A DNA stretch of 64,000 bases. Origin: Propionibacteriaceae bacterium AM104-82 (GTDB lineage Bacteria > Actinomycetota > Actinomycetes > Propionibacteriales > Propionibacteriaceae). A program made the translations under genes and the position numbers. The notes below the pieces were generated by a model. The model was not told the origin of the DNA, made no database searches, and worked only from the letters and a program-made list of their open reading frames with translations. Location: NCBI GenBank assembly GCA_027658995.1, contig JAQDQK010000003.1, positions 1 through 64,000 on the forward strand, given 5' to 3'. Of this stretch, positions 27,729 to 38,095 are shown one piece after another (the first letter of the stretch is position 1; every line of letters starts with the position of its first letter).

Positions 27729-28741
27729 TGTCACACCAGCGCGAGAAGGATCCCACGATCACCGACGTCGCCCGTGCCTCAGGGGTGTCCACGGCGACCG
27801 TGTCCCGGGTGCTGAACGGCCATCCCCGCGTCGCACCTGCACTCGTTGAGCGCGTACTGGCGGCGACCAAGGAGATCAACTACCGGCCCAACGGCGCGGG
27901 CCGTGCGTTGCGCCGTCAACGCTCCGACCTGCTCGCCGCGATCGTGCCGGACGTGCGCAATCCATTCTTCGTCCGCCTCCTTGAAGCATTCGAGACGGTT
28001 GCCAACGCCGAGGGGTACTCGGTGGTGCTGTGCAACACACGTGAAGAGCCAGCCCGGGAGCGGGCCTCGATAGAGACGGTGATTGCGCATCGGGTCTCGG
28101 GCGTGCTGATCGCGGCCGCCTCACCGAAGCCGAGCCATCTGCGGCCGTTCGACCAGGCGGGCATCCCTGTGATCACCGTCGACCGTACCGTCGCAGGCTT
28201 CGGAGGCGACACCATCGTCGTCGACAACCGCATGATCGGTCGTCTCGCCGCAGAGCACCTGCTGGAACAGGGGCGGATGTCGCCGATGGTGCTGAACCAT
28301 ACGACGGACATCTCTCCGATGCGTGAGCGTGAGGAGGGCTTCCGTGCGGCGATGGCGGCCGCCGGACACCCCGTCCCGGATGCACGGGTCTTCTCACTCC
28401 CGTTCCACGAGGACCGGCCCGCTGAGGTCGCCCGGCTGATCGCCGCGACGGACGCCGACGCCATCTTCGCCGCGACCAACACCCTGACCGGTGAGGCCTT
28501 TTCCGCGCTGCGGAGCCAAGGGAAGGCGATCGGGCCTGAGGTCGGCCTGGTCGGCGTCGACGACGACCGCTGGAACCTGATGGTCGAACCACAGGTCACG
28601 GTGGTGGAGCAGCCGTCTGAGGAGTTGGGCCGCTGGGCGGGGCAGTTGTTGGCGACGAGGGCGCGCGGTGGCCAGATGACCAACGCGAGGATCATCCTCG
28701 ACCCGGTGCTGAGGCCGAGGGCCAGTTCGCTGCGGACCTGA
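27728..28741 (+). CDS. LacI-family transcriptional repressor
   Basis: 337 residues. The N-terminal helix-turn-helix and hinge (TITDVARASGVSTATVSRVLNG, then PNGAGRALRRQRSD) are textbook LacI. The periplasmic-binding-protein-like effector domain follows (LLAAIVPDVRNPFFVRLLEAFE, VITVDRTVAGFGGDTIVVDNRM, VGLVGVDDDRWNLMVEPQVTVVEQP). It starts at the ATG overlapping the GH116 stop (TGATG) and ends the operon, so it is probably autoregulated. It most likely binds the operator at 19599-19614 and releases it when a pentofuranoside or its product accumulates; the effector is inferred. Confidence 0.92.
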   Translation: MSHQREKDPTITDVARASGVSTATVSRVLNGHPRVAPALVERVLAATKEINYRPNGAGRALRRQRSDLLAAIVPDVRNPFFVRLLEAFETVANAEGYSVVLCNTREEPARERASIETVIAHRVSGVLIAAASPKPSHLRPFDQAGIPVITVDRTVAGFGGDTIVVDNRMIGRLAAEHLLEQGRMSPMVLNHTTDISPMREREEGFRAAMAAAGHPVPDARVFSLPFHEDRPAEVARLIAATDADAIFAATNTLTGEAFSALRSQGKAIGPEVGLVGVDDDRWNLMVEPQVTVVEQPSEELGRWAGQLLATRARGGQMTNARIILDPVLRPRASSLRT

Positions 28742-28807
28742 CGGAGAGGTCGTCGTCAGCGCTCCGCTCAGATGGCAGCTGCCTGCGCATCTCCGGCGCT
28801 TAACGAC

Positions 28808-28829
28808 GCGCCTCCCGGCAGGAGGTCGC
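28808..28829 (+). terminator. Possible terminator hairpin after the LacI gene
   Basis: GCG-CCTCC pairs with GGAGG-t-CGC around a 5-nt loop in the 148-bp gap between convergent genes. There is no U run; the rest of the gap shows nothing else. Confidence 0.3.
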
Positions 28830-28889
28830 CACGAACGGGCCCCGCCGCCGAACGACCACCGCAGGGTCGCGCTGAGCCTCAGGCGCAGC

Positions 28890-30665
28890 TCAGTCGGCGT
28901 CGACGATCTCGCAGAGCAGTTGACCCGCGGTGACGGCGTCGCCCGGGGCGACCGACAGCGACGCGATGACTCCGTCGCGGTGCGCGTTGAGCGGCTGCTC
29001 CATCTTCATGGCCTCGATCACGACGATCGCGTCGCCCTCGGAGACGCTCTGCCCCTCCTCGACGTTGACCTTGACGATGGTGCCCTGCATCGGCGTGGTG
29101 AGCGAGTTGCCGCTGGGCGCGGAGACCTTGCTCCCGCCGCGGTCGCGCCGGGTGGGGCGCTTGGCCTGCTTGGGCGACTTGGCCCGCGCGCCCAGCCCGC
29201 CGGGCAGCTTGACCTCGACCCGCTTGCCGTTGACCTCGACCGTGATGATCTCCGGCTCCAACCGGTCCTCGTCCTCGCCGAGTTCCCCGCTGTAGGGCGC
29301 CAGTTGGCCCGTGAAGTCCGTCTCGATCCAGCGCGTGTGCACGTCGAACGAGCCGCCCTCAGCCGTGTATGCGGGGTCGGTGAGGACCGCGACGTGGAAC
29401 GGGACAACCGTGGGCATCCCCTCGATCTTCAGCTCGGCCAGCGCCCGACGGGAGCGCTCGATGGCCTGCTCGCGGCTCGCGCCCGTCACGATCACCTTGG
29501 CGACCAGCGAGTCGAAAGCGCCGGGCACCGTCATGCCAGCGTGGTAGCCCTCGTCGACGCGGACGCCGGGGCCGCTCGGGGCGTGCCATTTGGTGAGCGT
29601 CCCGGGGGCTGGCATGAAGTTGCGGCCCGGGTCCTCCGCGTTGATGCGGAACTCGATGGAGTGGCCGCGGATCTCGGGGTCGTCGTAGCCGAGTTCCTCG
29701 CCGGCGGCGATCCGGAACATCTCGCGCACCAGGTCGAGCCCGGTGACCTCCTCGGAGACGGGGTGCTCGACCTGCAGGCGGGTGTTGACCTCGAGGAAGG
29801 AGATCGTGCCGTCGAGGCCGACGAGGAACTCGCAGGTGCCTGCGCCGACGTAGCCGGCCTCCTTGAGGATCGCCTTGCTCGACTCATACAGCCGGGACAT
29901 CTGGTCGTCGGTGAGGAACGGCGCCGGCGCCTCCTCGACCAGCTTCTGGTGGCGGCGCTGCAGGGAGCAGTCGCGCGTCGAGACGACCACCACGTTGCCG
30001 TGCGAGTCGGCGAGGCACTGCGTCTCGACGTGGCGCGGCTTGTCCAGGTAGCGCTCCACGAAGCACTCGCCCCTGCCGAACGCCGTGACGGCCTCGCGGG
30101 TGGCCGACTCGAACATGTCGGGCACCTCCTCGAGCGTGCGGGCCACCTTCAGGCCTCGCCCGCCGCCGCCGAAGGCCGCCTTGATGGCGATCGGCAGCCC
30201 GTGCTGCTCCGCGAAGGCGACGACCTCGTCCGCGTTGGCGACCGGGTCGGCAGTGCCTGGCACCAGCGGCGCGCCGACCTTCTGAGCGATGTGGCGCGCA
30301 CGGACCTTGTCGCCGAGCGCCTCGATGGCCTCGGGCGGCGGGCCGATCCAGGTCAGGCCCGCCCCGATCACGGCGCGCGCGAAGTCGGCGTTCTCAGCCA
30401 GGAAGCCGTAGCCGGGATGCACGGCGTCCGCGCCGGAGCGCTCCGCGACGCTGAGCAGCTTGTCGATGTTGAGGTAGGTGTCGGCCGGGGTGGCGCCGTT
30501 GAGCGCGAAGGCCTCGTCGGCCAGCGGCACGAACAGCGAGTCGGCGTCCGAGTCGGCGTAGACCGCCACCGACCCGATTCCCGCGTCCCGGGCTGCGCGG
30601 ATCACCCGCACGGCGATCTCTCCGCGGTTTGCGATCAGAACCTTCTGGATGGCCTCGTTGCCCAC
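28890..30665 (-). CDS. accA: Acyl-CoA carboxylase alpha subunit (biotin carboxylase plus biotin carrier)
   Basis: 591 residues. The biotin carboxylase half starts [19 protein letters not shown] and includes the ATP-grasp loop [11 protein letters not shown] (about 164-174) and [18 protein letters not shown] (about 294-311). A Lys/Arg-rich linker (about 495-515) leads to the biotinyl domain with [11 protein letters not shown], the Lys between the two Met being biotinylated. It carboxylates biotin with bicarbonate and ATP for acetyl- or propionyl-CoA carboxylation. Start is GTG with AGGAGGA 5 nt upstream. The carboxyltransferase, epsilon subunit and biotin ligase genes lie 5-9 kb away. Confidence 0.95.
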   Translation of the reverse strand: MGNEAIQKVLIANRGEIAVRVIRAARDAGIGSVAVYADSDADSLFVPLADEAFALNGATPADTYLNIDKLLSVAERSGADAVHPGYGFLAENADFARAVIGAGLTWIGPPPEAIEALGDKVRARHIAQKVGAPLVPGTADPVANADEVVAFAEQHGLPIAIKAAFGGGGRGLKVARTLEEVPDMFESATREAVTAFGRGECFVERYLDKPRHVETQCLADSHGNVVVVSTRDCSLQRRHQKLVEEAPAPFLTDDQMSRLYESSKAILKEAGYVGAGTCEFLVGLDGTISFLEVNTRLQVEHPVSEEVTGLDLVREMFRIAAGEELGYDDPEIRGHSIEFRINAEDPGRNFMPAPGTLTKWHAPSGPGVRVDEGYHAGMTVPGAFDSLVAKVIVTGASREQAIERSRRALAELKIEGMPTVVPFHVAVLTDPAYTAEGGSFDVHTRWIETDFTGQLAPYSGELGEDEDRLEPEIITVEVNGKRVEVKLPGGLGARAKSPKQAKRPTRRDRGGSKVSAPSGNSLTTPMQGTIVKVNVEEGQSVSEGDAIVVIEAMKMEQPLNAHRDGVIASLSVAPGDAVTAGQLLCEIVDAD

Positions 30666-30758
30666 TGTGATCCTCCTGGCTTCGGACTAGGGGCGAGTCT
30701 AGTAGCCGCCCCGCCGTGTCGCGCGGCTTGGTCCAAAGGTTGTGCCAGTGTGGGGCGC

Positions 30759-31229
30759 ATGCCTACGCCGCCCTTCATCGTCGACCTCCGCGCCTCGATC
30801 GGCCACGCGCCGCTGTGGCTGATGGGAGCCAATGCGCTGGTGATCCGCGGCGCAGAGGTGCTGCTTGTGAGGCGCTCGGACACCGGGGAGTGGGCGCCGA
30901 TCAGCGGCATCGTCGACCCCGGCGAGCACCCTTCAGAGACGGCGGTGCGGGAGGCCCTTGAGGAGGCGGGCGTCGTCATCGAGGTCGAGCGGTTGCTGTG
31001 GACGGTCGTGATGGAGGAGATCACCTACGCCAACGGCGACCGCTGCCGCTTCCTCGACCACGGCTTCCGGGCCCGCTGGGTCTCCGGAGAGCCCTATGCC
31101 GCAGACGAGGAGTCGACCGAGGTGGCGTGGTTCCCGGTCGATGCGCTGCCCAGCCCGCGCCAGGAGCGCCTCGACGCGATGCTGCGGGTGGTCGCAGAGG
31201 ACCCGCGCGATGTGGTCTTCGCCCTCTGA
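30759..31229 (+). CDS. Nudix hydrolase
   Basis: 156 residues with a complete Nudix box at about 49-71: GIVDPGEHPSETAVREALEEAGV fits Gx5Ex7REUxEExGU, which binds the metal for cleavage of a nucleoside diphosphate linked to another moiety. A substrate cannot be assigned. CAGTGT lies 7 nt before the ATG, a weak leaderless -10. It is divergent from the carboxylase alpha gene and convergent with the mechanosensitive channel gene. Confidence 0.88.
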   Translation: MPTPPFIVDLRASIGHAPLWLMGANALVIRGAEVLLVRRSDTGEWAPISGIVDPGEHPSETAVREALEEAGVVIEVERLLWTVVMEEITYANGDRCRFLDHGFRARWVSGEPYAADEESTEVAWFPVDALPSPRQERLDAMLRVVAEDPRDVVFAL

Positions 31230-31254
31230 GTCCGCCCGAAGCGCCTACCGGCGG

Positions 31255-32856
31255 TTAGGGCGAGTCGTCGGGATTGTCGATCTTCGGCAGGATCCGGGTC
31301 TCGGTGAGGCGCTCGCGGGGGCGTTCGGGATGCTCGAGCGCCGACGCGCTGCCTGGGGCCGCGGCCTCCTCGGTGCCGCCCTCGGATCGGCCGGACGCGG
31401 TGCCCTCGTGGTCGACGGCGGGCTGTTCCCCGGTGCGTAGCTTCCGCTCGGCGGTCTTCTCCCGCTCCGCCATGTCTGCTGCGCTCGGCCCCGACATCTG
31501 CCGGTTGCGTTCCTCGGCCTCGGGGGAGCCGGAGTACAGCCGCGCCTCGGGGCTCTTCGACGACAGCGTGGTCTCGGCGGGGCTCTCCTGCTCTGGTCGC
31601 GTCTCCGGTTCGTCGCCCTTGCGGCGCTGCACCAGCCAGGAGGCGAGCCACTTCGGCAGCGCGCCGTCATCCTCGACGTCTGAGTCGTCCGGTTCGGCCG
31701 CGGGCATCAGTTGGGTCTGCTCGTCGGCCTGCTCCTTCTCCCACTCGTCGACGACCTTCTCGACGAAGTCCTCGCGCTCCTCGAACGTGGGTGCGGTGGT
31801 GGTCTCGGGTTCCAGCCTGGTGCGGGGCAGCGCGTACACGGCGTGCTGCTGCAGCCAGTTGATCATCTCCTCGCGCACGTAGCAGCGCAGGTCCCACAGG
31901 TCGCCCGAGGTGGCAGCGGAGACGACGGCGCGCACCTTGACGTAGCCGCCCGTCGAGTCGGTGACCTGCAGGTTGGCACTGCGGCCGTCCCAGAGGTCGC
32001 TGGCGCGCACCAACCGGATCAGTTCGACGCGCATCGCCTCGACGGGTGCGAGCCAGTCGAGGTCGAACTCGACGGTGCCGAGCAGGCGTGGCTCGCGACG
32101 GGTCCAGTTCTCGAACGCCTCGCTTGTGAAGTGTGAGCTCGGCACGATCCAGCGCCGGTCGTCCCAGGTGCGCACCACGACGTAGGTGAGCGTGATCTCC
32201 TCGACCGATCCCATCTGCTCGTTGAACACCACCAGGTCGCCGACGCGCAACGCGTCGGAGAAGGCGATCTGCATGCCGGCGAAGATGTTCGACAGCGACG
32301 ACTGCGCCGCGAGGCCGGCCACGATCGACAGCAGGCCGGCAGAGGCGATCAGCGACGTGCCGACGGCACGGAAGGCGGGGAAGGTCAGCAGCGCGCCCGC
32401 GAGCGCACACAGCCACACCAGCGCGATCAGCACCCGGTCGATGACCTGCATCTGGGTGCGGACGCGGCGGTAGTGCGGGGTCTCCTCTGCCGTCTCCTCG
32501 GAGTCGCGGTGCAGTATCGAGCCCTCGACGGCGCGGATCAGGCTGGTCAGCAGCAGCGCGCTCGCGAAGATCATCACGATGGTGAAGATCTGGACGAACA
32601 CCGGCCGCCACTCGGGCGACGGCGCGTAGGCCGACGGGGCGGTGGCGATCAGCGCCGCGACTCCGCCACCGAGCAGCATCATGAACACCCGCACGGCGAT
32701 CCGCATGTGCCGGATGACGAGTCGAAGCCGCTCGCGCCGCCGGATGATGAGGCGGGTCAGCAGCGAGATCACGATCGAGACGGCGCCGCCGATCACCACG
32801 CCGAGCGCGCCCCAGCCGATGACGGTCAGCGTGTCGAGCGCACTTTCCTCAGGCAT
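31255..32856 (-). CDS. MscS-family mechanosensitive channel with long charged tail
   Basis: 533 residues. Three to four transmembrane helices lie in the first 180 residues; the pore-lining helix and beta domain follow (GLAAQSSLSNIFAGMQIAFSDALRVGDLVVFNEQMGSVEEITLTYVVVRTWDDRRWIVPSSHF, about 183-245), the core MscS signature. After about residue 345 comes a C-terminal tail of some 190 residues rich in Glu, Asp, Ser and Arg, likely disordered and cytosolic. It releases solutes under osmotic down-shock. TAGGCT lies 7 nt before the ATG. Confidence 0.9.
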   Translation of the reverse strand: MPEESALDTLTVIGWGALGVVIGGAVSIVISLLTRLIIRRRERLRLVIRHMRIAVRVFMMLLGGGVAALIATAPSAYAPSPEWRPVFVQIFTIVMIFASALLLTSLIRAVEGSILHRDSEETAEETPHYRRVRTQMQVIDRVLIALVWLCALAGALLTFPAFRAVGTSLIASAGLLSIVAGLAAQSSLSNIFAGMQIAFSDALRVGDLVVFNEQMGSVEEITLTYVVVRTWDDRRWIVPSSHFTSEAFENWTRREPRLLGTVEFDLDWLAPVEAMRVELIRLVRASDLWDGRSANLQVTDSTGGYVKVRAVVSAATSGDLWDLRCYVREEMINWLQQHAVYALPRTRLEPETTTAPTFEEREDFVEKVVDEWEKEQADEQTQLMPAAEPDDSDVEDDGALPKWLASWLVQRRKGDEPETRPEQESPAETTLSSKSPEARLYSGSPEAEERNRQMSGPSAADMAEREKTAERKLRTGEQPAVDHEGTASGRSEGGTEEAAAPGSASALEHPERPRERLTETRILPKIDNPDDSP

Positions 32857-32863
32857 GCTGCCG

Positions 32864-32869
32864 AGCCTA
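32864..32869 (-). promoter_or_regulatory. Leaderless -10 box of the MscS gene
   Basis: TAGGCT (reverse strand) lies 7 nt before the ATG at 32856. Confidence 0.4.
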
Positions 32870-32880
32870 GTCCGATCGGA

Positions 32881-33288
32881 TCAGCGATCGGTGCGAAGCG
32901 TGAGGGCCGCGTACCCCTTCGATGCCGTGAAGGCGCCCTGCCAGCCGCCTCCCTCGAAGACCAGCGAGTTCTGCGCGTCGCCCGTGATGGTGAAGCCGAG
33001 CGTCGGGAGGGTGCGGCGTAGATAGTCGGCGACCTCAAGGGCGTCGGGGGCCGTCATCACGACGGTGACGTTGTTGGCGGAGTCGACGCGGTCAGAGATC
33101 TCCGCGCCGCGCGGGACCGACAGCCCCTCGGGGGCGTTGCCGAAGCCGAGGTCGCGCAGCGCCTGTCCGTCCTCGGGGACCGCCGCGGCGGTCAGGGTCG
33201 ACGGAGGGGGCGTGACCGGGTCGACGGCGGCGGCCGCGCAGCCAGTCAGGGCGAGGGCGGCGGTCAGGCCGATCAGGATCCGGTGCAC
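32881..33288 (-). CDS. Small lipoprotein of unknown function
   Basis: 135 residues with a signal peptide and lipobox LTGC (Cys about 17), then a Pro/Thr linker and a small domain (SDRVDSANNVTVVMTAPDALEVADYLRRTLPTLGFTITGD). The domain resembles the beta-alpha fold of small envelope lipoproteins, but I cannot name it. The GTG start follows TAGAGT by 6 nt. It is divergent from the ECF sigma factor gene. Confidence 0.7.
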   Translation of the reverse strand: MHRILIGLTAALALTGCAAAAVDPVTPPPSTLTAAAVPEDGQALRDLGFGNAPEGLSVPRGAEISDRVDSANNVTVVMTAPDALEVADYLRRTLPTLGFTITGDAQNSLVFEGGGWQGAFTASKGYAALTLRTDR

Positions 33289-33294
33289 GCCGCA

Positions 33295-33300
33295 ACTCTA
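33295..33300 (-). promoter_or_regulatory. Leaderless -10 box of the small lipoprotein gene
   Basis: TAGAGT (reverse strand) lies 6 nt before the GTG at 33288. Confidence 0.4.
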
Positions 33301-33399
33301 CAGATGGAACCCGAACGCGCGGTGCCGGACATTTCCGGGTATCAGCGACGAAAGGGATGAGGAATGCATGCACAGGCACGTCCGCCCCGAGGCGACGAC

Positions 33400-33978
33400 A
33401 TGATGGTCCTCATGGACGACGACACCCTCTGGGAGGATCTCCGCTCGGGAGACGAGGCCGCGTTCCGGCGGCTCTTCGAGCGGCACTCCCGCGCCGTCTA
33501 CAACGTCGCCTTCCGGCACGCCGCCTCCTGGGCGACGGCCGAGGAGGCCACCCAACTCTGCTTCGCGGGCGTCTGGCGCCGCGCCAGCGCAGGCACGCTG
33601 TCCCGAGTGCATCCGGGCGCCGTGCGGGCCTGGCTGTGCGCCGTCGGCCGCAACGAGGCCCGCAACCTCGTCCGCTCCGCGGGAAGGCGGCTCCGGCTCG
33701 TCGAGCGGATCGAGGCCCAGCCTGCGGCGACCGCCGCGGACAACGTCGGCCAATGGGTCGCGCACGAGGAGTCGATGCGCCGCATCAACCACGTGCTCGA
33801 CCGGCTGCCCGACGCGCAGCGCCAGGTCGTCGAACTGGTCGCCTGGAGCGGCTGCACGATGGCCGAGGTGGGCGAGGCCCTCGGGGTGCCTGTCGGCACC
33901 GTCAAGTCCAGGCTCGCCCGGGCACGCGCAACACTCGCGACCACCGAGGTCGCCCATCTGCTTGGTGAGGAGAACTGA
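33400..33978 (+). CDS. ECF-type RNA polymerase sigma factor
   Basis: 192 residues from the ATG at 33400, which has GAGG 8 nt upstream; an in-frame ATG at 33364 would add 12 residues. Region 2 is DDDTLWEDLRSGDEAAFRRLFERHSRAVYNVAFRHAASWATAEEATQLCFAGVWRR. Region 4 is LPDAQRQVVELVAWSGCTMAEVGEALGVPVGTVKSRLARARATL with a helix-turn-helix. No regions 1 or 3, so extracytoplasmic-function type. The next gene, 1 base away, encodes a membrane protein that may be its anti-sigma partner. Confidence 0.9.
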   Translation: MMVLMDDDTLWEDLRSGDEAAFRRLFERHSRAVYNVAFRHAASWATAEEATQLCFAGVWRRASAGTLSRVHPGAVRAWLCAVGRNEARNLVRSAGRRLRLVERIEAQPAATAADNVGQWVAHEESMRRINHVLDRLPDAQRQVVELVAWSGCTMAEVGEALGVPVGTVKSRLARARATLATTEVAHLLGEEN

Positions 33979-33979
33979 G

Positions 33980-34786
33980 ATGACCATGCTTCCCCCAGAA
34001 CGTGACCTGCCCGGCGCCGACCGGATGGTCGAGGAGATCATCGCAGGCGTCGAACCTGTGCACACCGAGGCCCCCAGCCGCCGCCCGTGGGTGATCCTGG
34101 GCGCCGCGGCCGCGGTCGCACTCGTCGTCGGAGGGGTGTTCGCGGTGCAGGGCCTGCGCGGCGGCACCTCACCGGCAGAGCCTGCGCCCCCGACCGTCAC
34201 CACGGCGCCGACCGGCGCGCCCAGCCCCGCGCCGTCGGCCGATCCGACCGGGACGGCCACGCCCCAGTCGAGCGGAACGGCAACGCCCCAGCCCAGCGAG
34301 ACGGCCAGCCCGGACCCGGAGCCGACGATGACCGCAACGCCCGTGGAGCCAACCGATCGGCCGAGCGGCCCCGTCACCCTGACGGCGAAGCTGGGGGAGA
34401 CCGTCAAGACGCGCTACTTCGACGTCACCGTCACGGAACTCACCTCCGACGGCGAGGGCATGGCATGGGCCGCCGACGTCACGGTCTGCTACGCCGCGCC
34501 GCACCCCGACGCGAACGCAGACGGGACGACCCGCACCAGCACCGATCCGTGGTTCTTCGAGGTCACCGACGGCGAGACGGGCAAGGCCCACGGGTTCCGC
34601 GGCGTCGGCGAGTTCCCGCCGTCGGAGCAGTGGTCGCCCAAGTATCAGGAGCGGCTGCTGAAGGTCGGCGAGTGCAACTCCGGATGGATCTCCGTCGCGC
34701 CGGGCAACCCGGACCTGCTGCTGCCGACGCTGCGCTACTCGCCCGCCGACTTCGGCGACGAGATCCTGTGGAAGTTCCCGGGCTGA
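33980..34786 (+). CDS. Single-pass membrane protein, possible anti-sigma partner
   Basis: 268 residues. A short cytosolic N-terminus (about 1-35, with LPGADRMVEEIIAGVEPV) precedes one transmembrane helix (about 38-58), a Pro/Thr/Ser-rich spacer with repeated TATPQ units (about 62-120), and an extracytoplasmic beta domain (VKTRYFDVTVTELTSDGEGMAWAADVTVCYA, two Cys). The domain resembles DUF4352-type immunoglobulin-like modules. The zinc anti-sigma motif (HxxxCxxC) is absent. The start has AGGAG 7 nt upstream. Partnership with the sigma factor is inferred from adjacency. Confidence 0.7.
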   Translation: MTMLPPERDLPGADRMVEEIIAGVEPVHTEAPSRRPWVILGAAAAVALVVGGVFAVQGLRGGTSPAEPAPPTVTTAPTGAPSPAPSADPTGTATPQSSGTATPQPSETASPDPEPTMTATPVEPTDRPSGPVTLTAKLGETVKTRYFDVTVTELTSDGEGMAWAADVTVCYAAPHPDANADGTTRTSTDPWFFEVTDGETGKAHGFRGVGEFPPSEQWSPKYQERLLKVGECNSGWISVAPGNPDLLLPTLRYSPADFGDEILWKFPG

Positions 34787-34802
34787 GCCGGGCACACCGG
34801 GG

Positions 34803-35408
34803 TCAGCCGAGCGTCGGGGCCCACAGCGACTGCCATGGCACGCCGAGGTCGATGACCATCTGGCGTGCCATCGGCAGCGAGAGGCCGATCACGTTGTACG
34901 GGTCGCCGACGATCGACGTCACGAAGGCGGCGCCCCTTCCGTCGATCGTGAAGCCGCCCGCGACGCGCTGCGGTTCCCCGGTCGCGGCGTAGGCGGCGAT
35001 CTCCTCGTCAGAGATGTCGGCGAAGCTCACCTTCGTCGAGCCGACGGCGCAGGCGGAGCGCAGGTCGTCGCCGGTGCGGACGGCGACGTAGTGGCCCGAG
35101 TGCAGCAGGCCCTCCCGGCCCCGCATGATCTGCCAGCGGGCGATGGCCGCCTCCAAGGTGCCCGGCTTGCCGTGCGCCTTGCCCTCGAACTCGAGCACCG
35201 AGTCGCAGGCGAACAGCACGAAGTCGCCCTCCAGTTGAGGCACGACCGTCTCGCCCTTCGCGGCGGCGAGTCGCTGCGCGAGGCTGGTGGGGATCGGGTC
35301 GCGGACCTGGTGCTCGTCGAATCCGGAGACGATGACCTCCGGGTCGAGCCCTGCGCGCTGCAGGACCGCGAGCCGGCCGGGCGACTTCGAGGCGAGGATC
35401 ACCCGCAT
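34803..35408 (-). CDS. maf: Maf-like nucleotide pyrophosphatase
   Basis: 201 residues. Maf/HAM1-fold protein that hydrolyses non-canonical or excess nucleoside triphosphates and is linked to septum control. Signatures are ILASKSPGRLAVLQRAGL at the start, ACDSVLEFEGKAHGKP (catalytic Asp region, about 72-87), and GGFTIDGRGAAFVTSIVGDPYNVIGLSLP (about 153-181). Start is the ATG one base after the stop of the epsilon subunit gene, so it is co-transcribed with accD-accE, an arrangement common in actinomycetes. Confidence 0.93.
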   Translation of the reverse strand: MRVILASKSPGRLAVLQRAGLDPEVIVSGFDEHQVRDPIPTSLAQRLAAAKGETVVPQLEGDFVLFACDSVLEFEGKAHGKPGTLEAAIARWQIMRGREGLLHSGHYVAVRTGDDLRSACAVGSTKVSFADISDEEIAAYAATGEPQRVAGGFTIDGRGAAFVTSIVGDPYNVIGLSLPMARQMVIDLGVPWQSLWAPTLG

Positions 35409-35409
35409 G

Positions 35410-35627
35410 TCAGAGGCGGTGGTAGGTGCGCCAGGCGTCGCGCCCGCCCACCAGCGGTCGGCGCAGCACGCGGTAGTAGGACTTCCAGCCGCCCGCGAGA
35501 GGGCGGTCGTCCGCGGAGCGCAGCCTTTCCTCACGGGTCGAGGCCATCAGCGCGGCCGCGACCGCGGCGATCTCCTCCTCGGTGAGGTTCGCCTTCGAGA
35601 AGCTGAGCGTCGGCTCGATCTCCTCCG

Positions 35628-35631
<4 letters not shown>
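35410..35631 (-). CDS. accE: Acyl-CoA carboxylase epsilon subunit
   Basis: 73 residues, within the range for these small actinomycete proteins that tighten the alpha-beta complex. [21 protein letters not shown] and the terminal [25 protein letters not shown] are characteristic. The ATG overlaps the accD stop by 4 bp (ATGA), so it is translationally coupled to its partner. Confidence 0.88.
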
Positions 35632-37202
<1,571 letters not shown>

Positions 37203-37209
37203 GCGTGTC

Positions 37210-37215
37210 ACCTTA
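37210..37215 (-). promoter_or_regulatory. Leaderless -10 box of accD
   Basis: TAAGGT (reverse strand) lies 7 nt before the ATG at 37202. Confidence 0.4.
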
Positions 37216-37261
37216 GCGCCGGGGAGCCTGACCACGACCGATGCTCCGCGAATTGGTTTCC

Positions 37262-37267
37262 TACTAT
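37262..37267 (+). promoter_or_regulatory. Leaderless -10 box of birA
   Basis: TACTAT lies 6 nt before the ATG at 37274 and decides that start over an upstream in-frame ATG at 37241. Confidence 0.45.
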
Positions 37268-37273
37268 GAACCC

Positions 37274-38077
37274 ATGAATGCGACCCTTCCGAGCGCCCGC
37301 GACATCCACCGGGCGGTGACCCGCGACGGCGCGCGCGACACGTTGTTCGACCGGATCGAGGTGACCGCCTCGACGGGGTCCACCAACGCGGACCTCGCGG
37401 CGCTGGCGCGCAACGGTGAGGATCGCACGATCGCGCTGGTCGCCATGGAGCAGACGGCGGGCCGGGGACGCCTCGACCGGCAGTGGGTCAGCCCGCCCGG
37501 CGCGTCGATCTCGCTGTCCCTGCTGCTCAGGCCGAGGCCCGAGTTCCCGCAGTGGGGCTGGCTGTCGATCCTCGCGGGGCTTGCGGTGTCGTCCGCGCTC
37601 GCCGACCTGGCCCCTGATCCCGCCTGCGTAACCCTGAAGTGGCCCAACGACGTGCTGATCGGCGGGGCGAAGGTGTGCGGCATCCTCTCGGAGCGCATCG
37701 AACGCCCCGACGGTGCCCGCGCGGTCGTCGGGATGGGCATCAACGTGTCCCTGACCCGCGAGCAACTTCCTGTCCCGAACGCGACCTCGCTCGCGCTGGA
37801 GGGCCTGCCCACCGATCCCGAGCCCATCATCGCGGGCGTGCTGCGCCACTTCGAGGACTACTACGCCACCTGGTCCCTCAGCGGCGACCTGCGCGATCTC
37901 TATGAGGCCCGCTGCGCCTCGATCGGCGCGCACTTGACGGTCGTCGTCGACGCCGCGACGAGCGTGGAGGGCGTCGGCCGGGGAGTGGACGCGTTCGGGC
38001 GGCTCCAAGTCGCCACCGATGCAGGCATGCAGACCTTCGCCGTCGGTGACGTGGTGCACGCCCGCCTCGGGCGTTAG
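37274..38077 (+). CDS. birA: Biotin--[acetyl-CoA-carboxylase] ligase
   Basis: 267 residues. It attaches biotin to the carboxylase alpha subunit through biotinyl-AMP. The core shows [11 protein letters not shown], the biotinyl-AMP loop [20 protein letters not shown] (about 57-76), [18 protein letters not shown] (about 123-140) and a C-terminal SH3-like domain ([16 protein letters not shown]). It lacks the N-terminal DNA-binding domain of E. coli BirA, so it is an enzyme only, as in most actinomycetes. Confidence 0.93.
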   Translation: MNATLPSARDIHRAVTRDGARDTLFDRIEVTASTGSTNADLAALARNGEDRTIALVAMEQTAGRGRLDRQWVSPPGASISLSLLLRPRPEFPQWGWLSILAGLAVSSALADLAPDPACVTLKWPNDVLIGGAKVCGILSERIERPDGARAVVGMGINVSLTREQLPVPNATSLALEGLPTDPEPIIAGVLRHFEDYYATWSLSGDLRDLYEARCASIGAHLTVVVDAATSVEGVGRGVDAFGRLQVATDAGMQTFAVGDVVHARLGR

Positions 38078-38083
38078 GCGTGC

Positions 38084-38089
38084 CAGACT
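38084..38089 (+). promoter_or_regulatory. Possible leaderless -10 box of the PH-domain gene
   Basis: CAGACT lies 6 nt before the ATG at 38096; the first base deviates from TANNNT. Confidence 0.3.
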
Positions 38090-38095
38090 GTCCCC

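Noticed and set aside
33980..34786. Zinc-type anti-sigma factor
   Set aside because: The HxxxCxxC motif is absent, so only a possible partner of the sigma factor is claimed.
37274..38077. Biotin ligase without DNA-binding domain as possible truncation
   Set aside because: The short form is normal in actinomycetes and the start is supported by a -10 box at the right distance.
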